DNA of 44,389 bases from Planctomycetaceae bacterium (lineage in GTDB: Bacteria > Planctomycetota > Planctomycetia > Planctomycetales > Planctomycetaceae): assembly GCA_028284885.1 (NCBI GenBank), contig JANQQW010000094.1, forward strand, positions 1-44,389, in the 5' to 3' direction. The number at the start of each line of letters is the position of its first letter. Position 1 is the stretch's first letter. Positions 43,347 through 44,389 of the stretch are shown piece by piece. The position numbers were made by a program, and so were the translations under genes. Below the pieces are notes generated by a model, which was not told the origin of the DNA, made no database searches, and worked only from the letters and a program-made list of their open reading frames with translations.

Positions 43347-44389
43347 ATGAAGAAGTTCGCCATCCTGACGCCGGTCCTCGCCGCCTTGGCGACGTCGGCC
43401 CTGCTGCTGGCGCCGTCGGACGCCACGGCCCAGAAGAAGAAGGACGCCCCGGCCAAGAAGGGGGCGGCCGTCGTCCGCGGCCTGACCAACCCCTGCGGCC
43501 TCGCCGTGCAGCCCGGAACCGGTCACCTGTTCGTCGCCAGCGTCGAGGGAATCACCCACTACGACCCCGCGACCGGTGAGTCGCACCTGGAGATCGAGTA
43601 CAAGGGGAACGACGTCTACGGCAAGGGGCCGATGTACGACATCGGCCCGCTCGGCCTCGCCTTCCTCGGCGACAAGCACCTCGTCGTCGGCGGCGGCGGG
43701 ATGGAGGACCCGAAGGAACTCGTCCGCATCTACGAGATTCAGGACGAGGAGAGTGAGCACGACCCGTTCGCCGAGGACTCGGCCGCCTTCACGCTCGGGC
43801 CGCAGGGCCCCGAGGAGGGCGTGACCGCCAAGGGCGAAGGGAACTACTACGGCGTGGCGGTCGGGGCCGGCAAGATCTTCGTCACGGCCAACGGCGACGA
43901 CACCAAGGGCTGGATCATGACGGCCGACGTCGTCGACGGGAAGCCGGGCAAGCTGATGCCGGGCATCGCCTCCAAGGTCGCCACCGAGGTGGACGCCCCC
44001 GTGCCGGCCACCTTCCACGACGGCATGCTCGTCGTCGGCCAAATGGGCGAGGTCAACGTCCCCGGCGACAGCCTCCTCACCATGTACGACCCGAAGACGG
44101 GCGAGCTCAAGAAGAGCTACGAGACCGGCCTGAACGACATCGCCGGCATCGCCATCGCGAAGGACGGCAAGATCTACGTGACCGACTTCTCCTGGGTCGA
44201 TCCGTCCGCGGGGGCCTTGTACGAACTCGTTCTCGACGGGGACGAGTGCGAGGCCCGCAAGATCCGGAAGCTCGACAAGCCGACCGCTCTCGCCTTCGGC
44301 GCCGACGGCACGCTGTACGTCGCCGTCTTCGGCACGCCGAAGGAAGTCGCGAAGAAGCCGGCCGGCCGCGTGCTCGCGATCAAGAAGGG
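43347..44389 (+). CDS. Exported beta-propeller-like protein, C-terminus cut by window edge
   Basis: At least 347 residues, open at the window end. A signal peptide (KKFAILTPVLAALATSALLLAPSDATAQ) is followed by a lysine/alanine-rich linker. Repeats of propeller type are seen: NPCGLAVQPGTGHLFVAS, GIAIAKDGKIYVTDF and ALAFGADGTLYVAVF, each like NHL/SMP-30 blades. GVTAKGEGNYYGVAVGAGKIFVTANGDD is similar. Its function is not clear; it may be a lectin, lactonase or scaffold. GAAGGAG at 43330-43337 precedes the ATG with proper spacing. It follows the SMP-30 fusion gene and may be functionally related by its propeller fold. Confidence 0.85.
   Translation, partial: MKKFAILTPVLAALATSALLLAPSDATAQKKKDAPAKKGAAVVRGLTNPCGLAVQPGTGHLFVASVEGITHYDPATGESHLEIEYKGNDVYGKGPMYDIGPLGLAFLGDKHLVVGGGGMEDPKELVRIYEIQDEESEHDPFAEDSAAFTLGPQGPEEGVTAKGEGNYYGVAVGAGKIFVTANGDDTKGWIMTADVVDGKPGKLMPGIASKVATEVDAPVPATFHDGMLVVGQMGEVNVPGDSLLTMYDPKTGELKKSYETGLNDIAGIAIAKDGKIYVTDFSWVDPSAGALYELVLDGDECEARKIRKLDKPTALAFGADGTLYVAVFGTPKEVAKKPAGRVLAIKK

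Noticed and set aside
41156..43489. Long reverse-strand open frame of about 780 codons
   Set aside because: It is antisense to the peroxidase/SMP-30 fusion, which has clear heme and propeller motifs. High G+C keeps stops rare on the other strand.
1..44389. CRISPR array, prophage, transposon or rRNA
   Set aside because: No regularly spaced repeats, integrase, transposase, capsid or rRNA-like sequence was seen. The two inverted repeats are single palindromes.

Overview
The window is G+C-rich DNA, dense in genes on both strands, and almost certainly from a planctomycete (Planctomycetota). The evidence is the mix of families: a DUF1559 prepilin-like protein, an ECF sigma factor coupled to a FecR-type membrane protein, a DUF1592-type planctomycete cytochrome c protein with a DUF1552 partner, a second DUF1552 protein, an arylsulfatase, a sialate-esterase-like protein, a sugar phosphate isomerase/epimerase-like protein and a TIGR02996 leucine-rich-repeat protein. 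GTG and TTG starts are common and many gene pairs overlap by 1-4 bases. I cannot assign a genus; the TIGR02996 domain and high G+C hint at a Gemmata-like lineage, which is inference.

Left part (1-10.2 kb): on the minus strand, a Uma2 nuclease-like gene (cut by the window edge), an acyl carrier protein and a ketoacyl-ACP synthase. Divergently there is a DUF1559 protein, then an ECF sigma factor whose stop overlaps a 650-residue FecR protein with a degenerate serine-hydrolase domain. A frameshifted micro-gene (minus), a KAP-like membrane NTPase, a cytoplasmic-looking HtrA protease and an old-yellow-enzyme reductase follow.

Middle (10.3-28.6 kb): an exported protein with a complete Lon-type Ser-Lys dyad; a small cysteine-rich conserved protein; a DUF485 protein translationally coupled to a solute:sodium symporter; a methyltransferase whose stop interlocks with that of a convergent sirtuin; a sulfatase; MgtE; a DUF2817 carboxypeptidase-like protein coupled to a small membrane protein; and a C5 DNA methyltransferase with a XamI-like endonuclease. 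After a META-domain lipoprotein lies an unusual tRNA-Cys(GCA). A minus-strand run then encodes cyclophilin, a 63-residue protein, an HExxH metalloprotein and a NADAR protein, preceded by a TIGR02996/LRR gene split by one in-frame TAA.

Right part (28.8-44.4 kb): a run of degradation- and envelope-type planctomycete genes: a TIM-barrel isomerase, an SGNH esterase, DUF1552, an S9 peptidase, DUF1592 plus DUF1552, and a DapA-like protein lacking the Schiff-base lysine. A minus-strand pair follows (hot-dog dehydratase and phytoene-desaturase-like oxidoreductase) that looks functionally related to the ACP and ketosynthase at the far left. The window ends with a di-heme peroxidase/SMP-30 fusion and a truncated secreted beta-propeller protein. 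Two long perfect inverted repeats (36.63-36.74 and 38.15-38.23 kb) sit between genes and resemble dispersed non-autonomous elements.

No rRNA, CRISPR array, transposase, integrase or phage gene was seen. The most notable items are the exported Lon-like protease, the atypical tRNA-Cys with a competing upstream hairpin, the frameshifted micro-gene, the lysine-less DapA homologue, the peroxidase/SMP-30 fusion and the two-part fatty-acid-like module.
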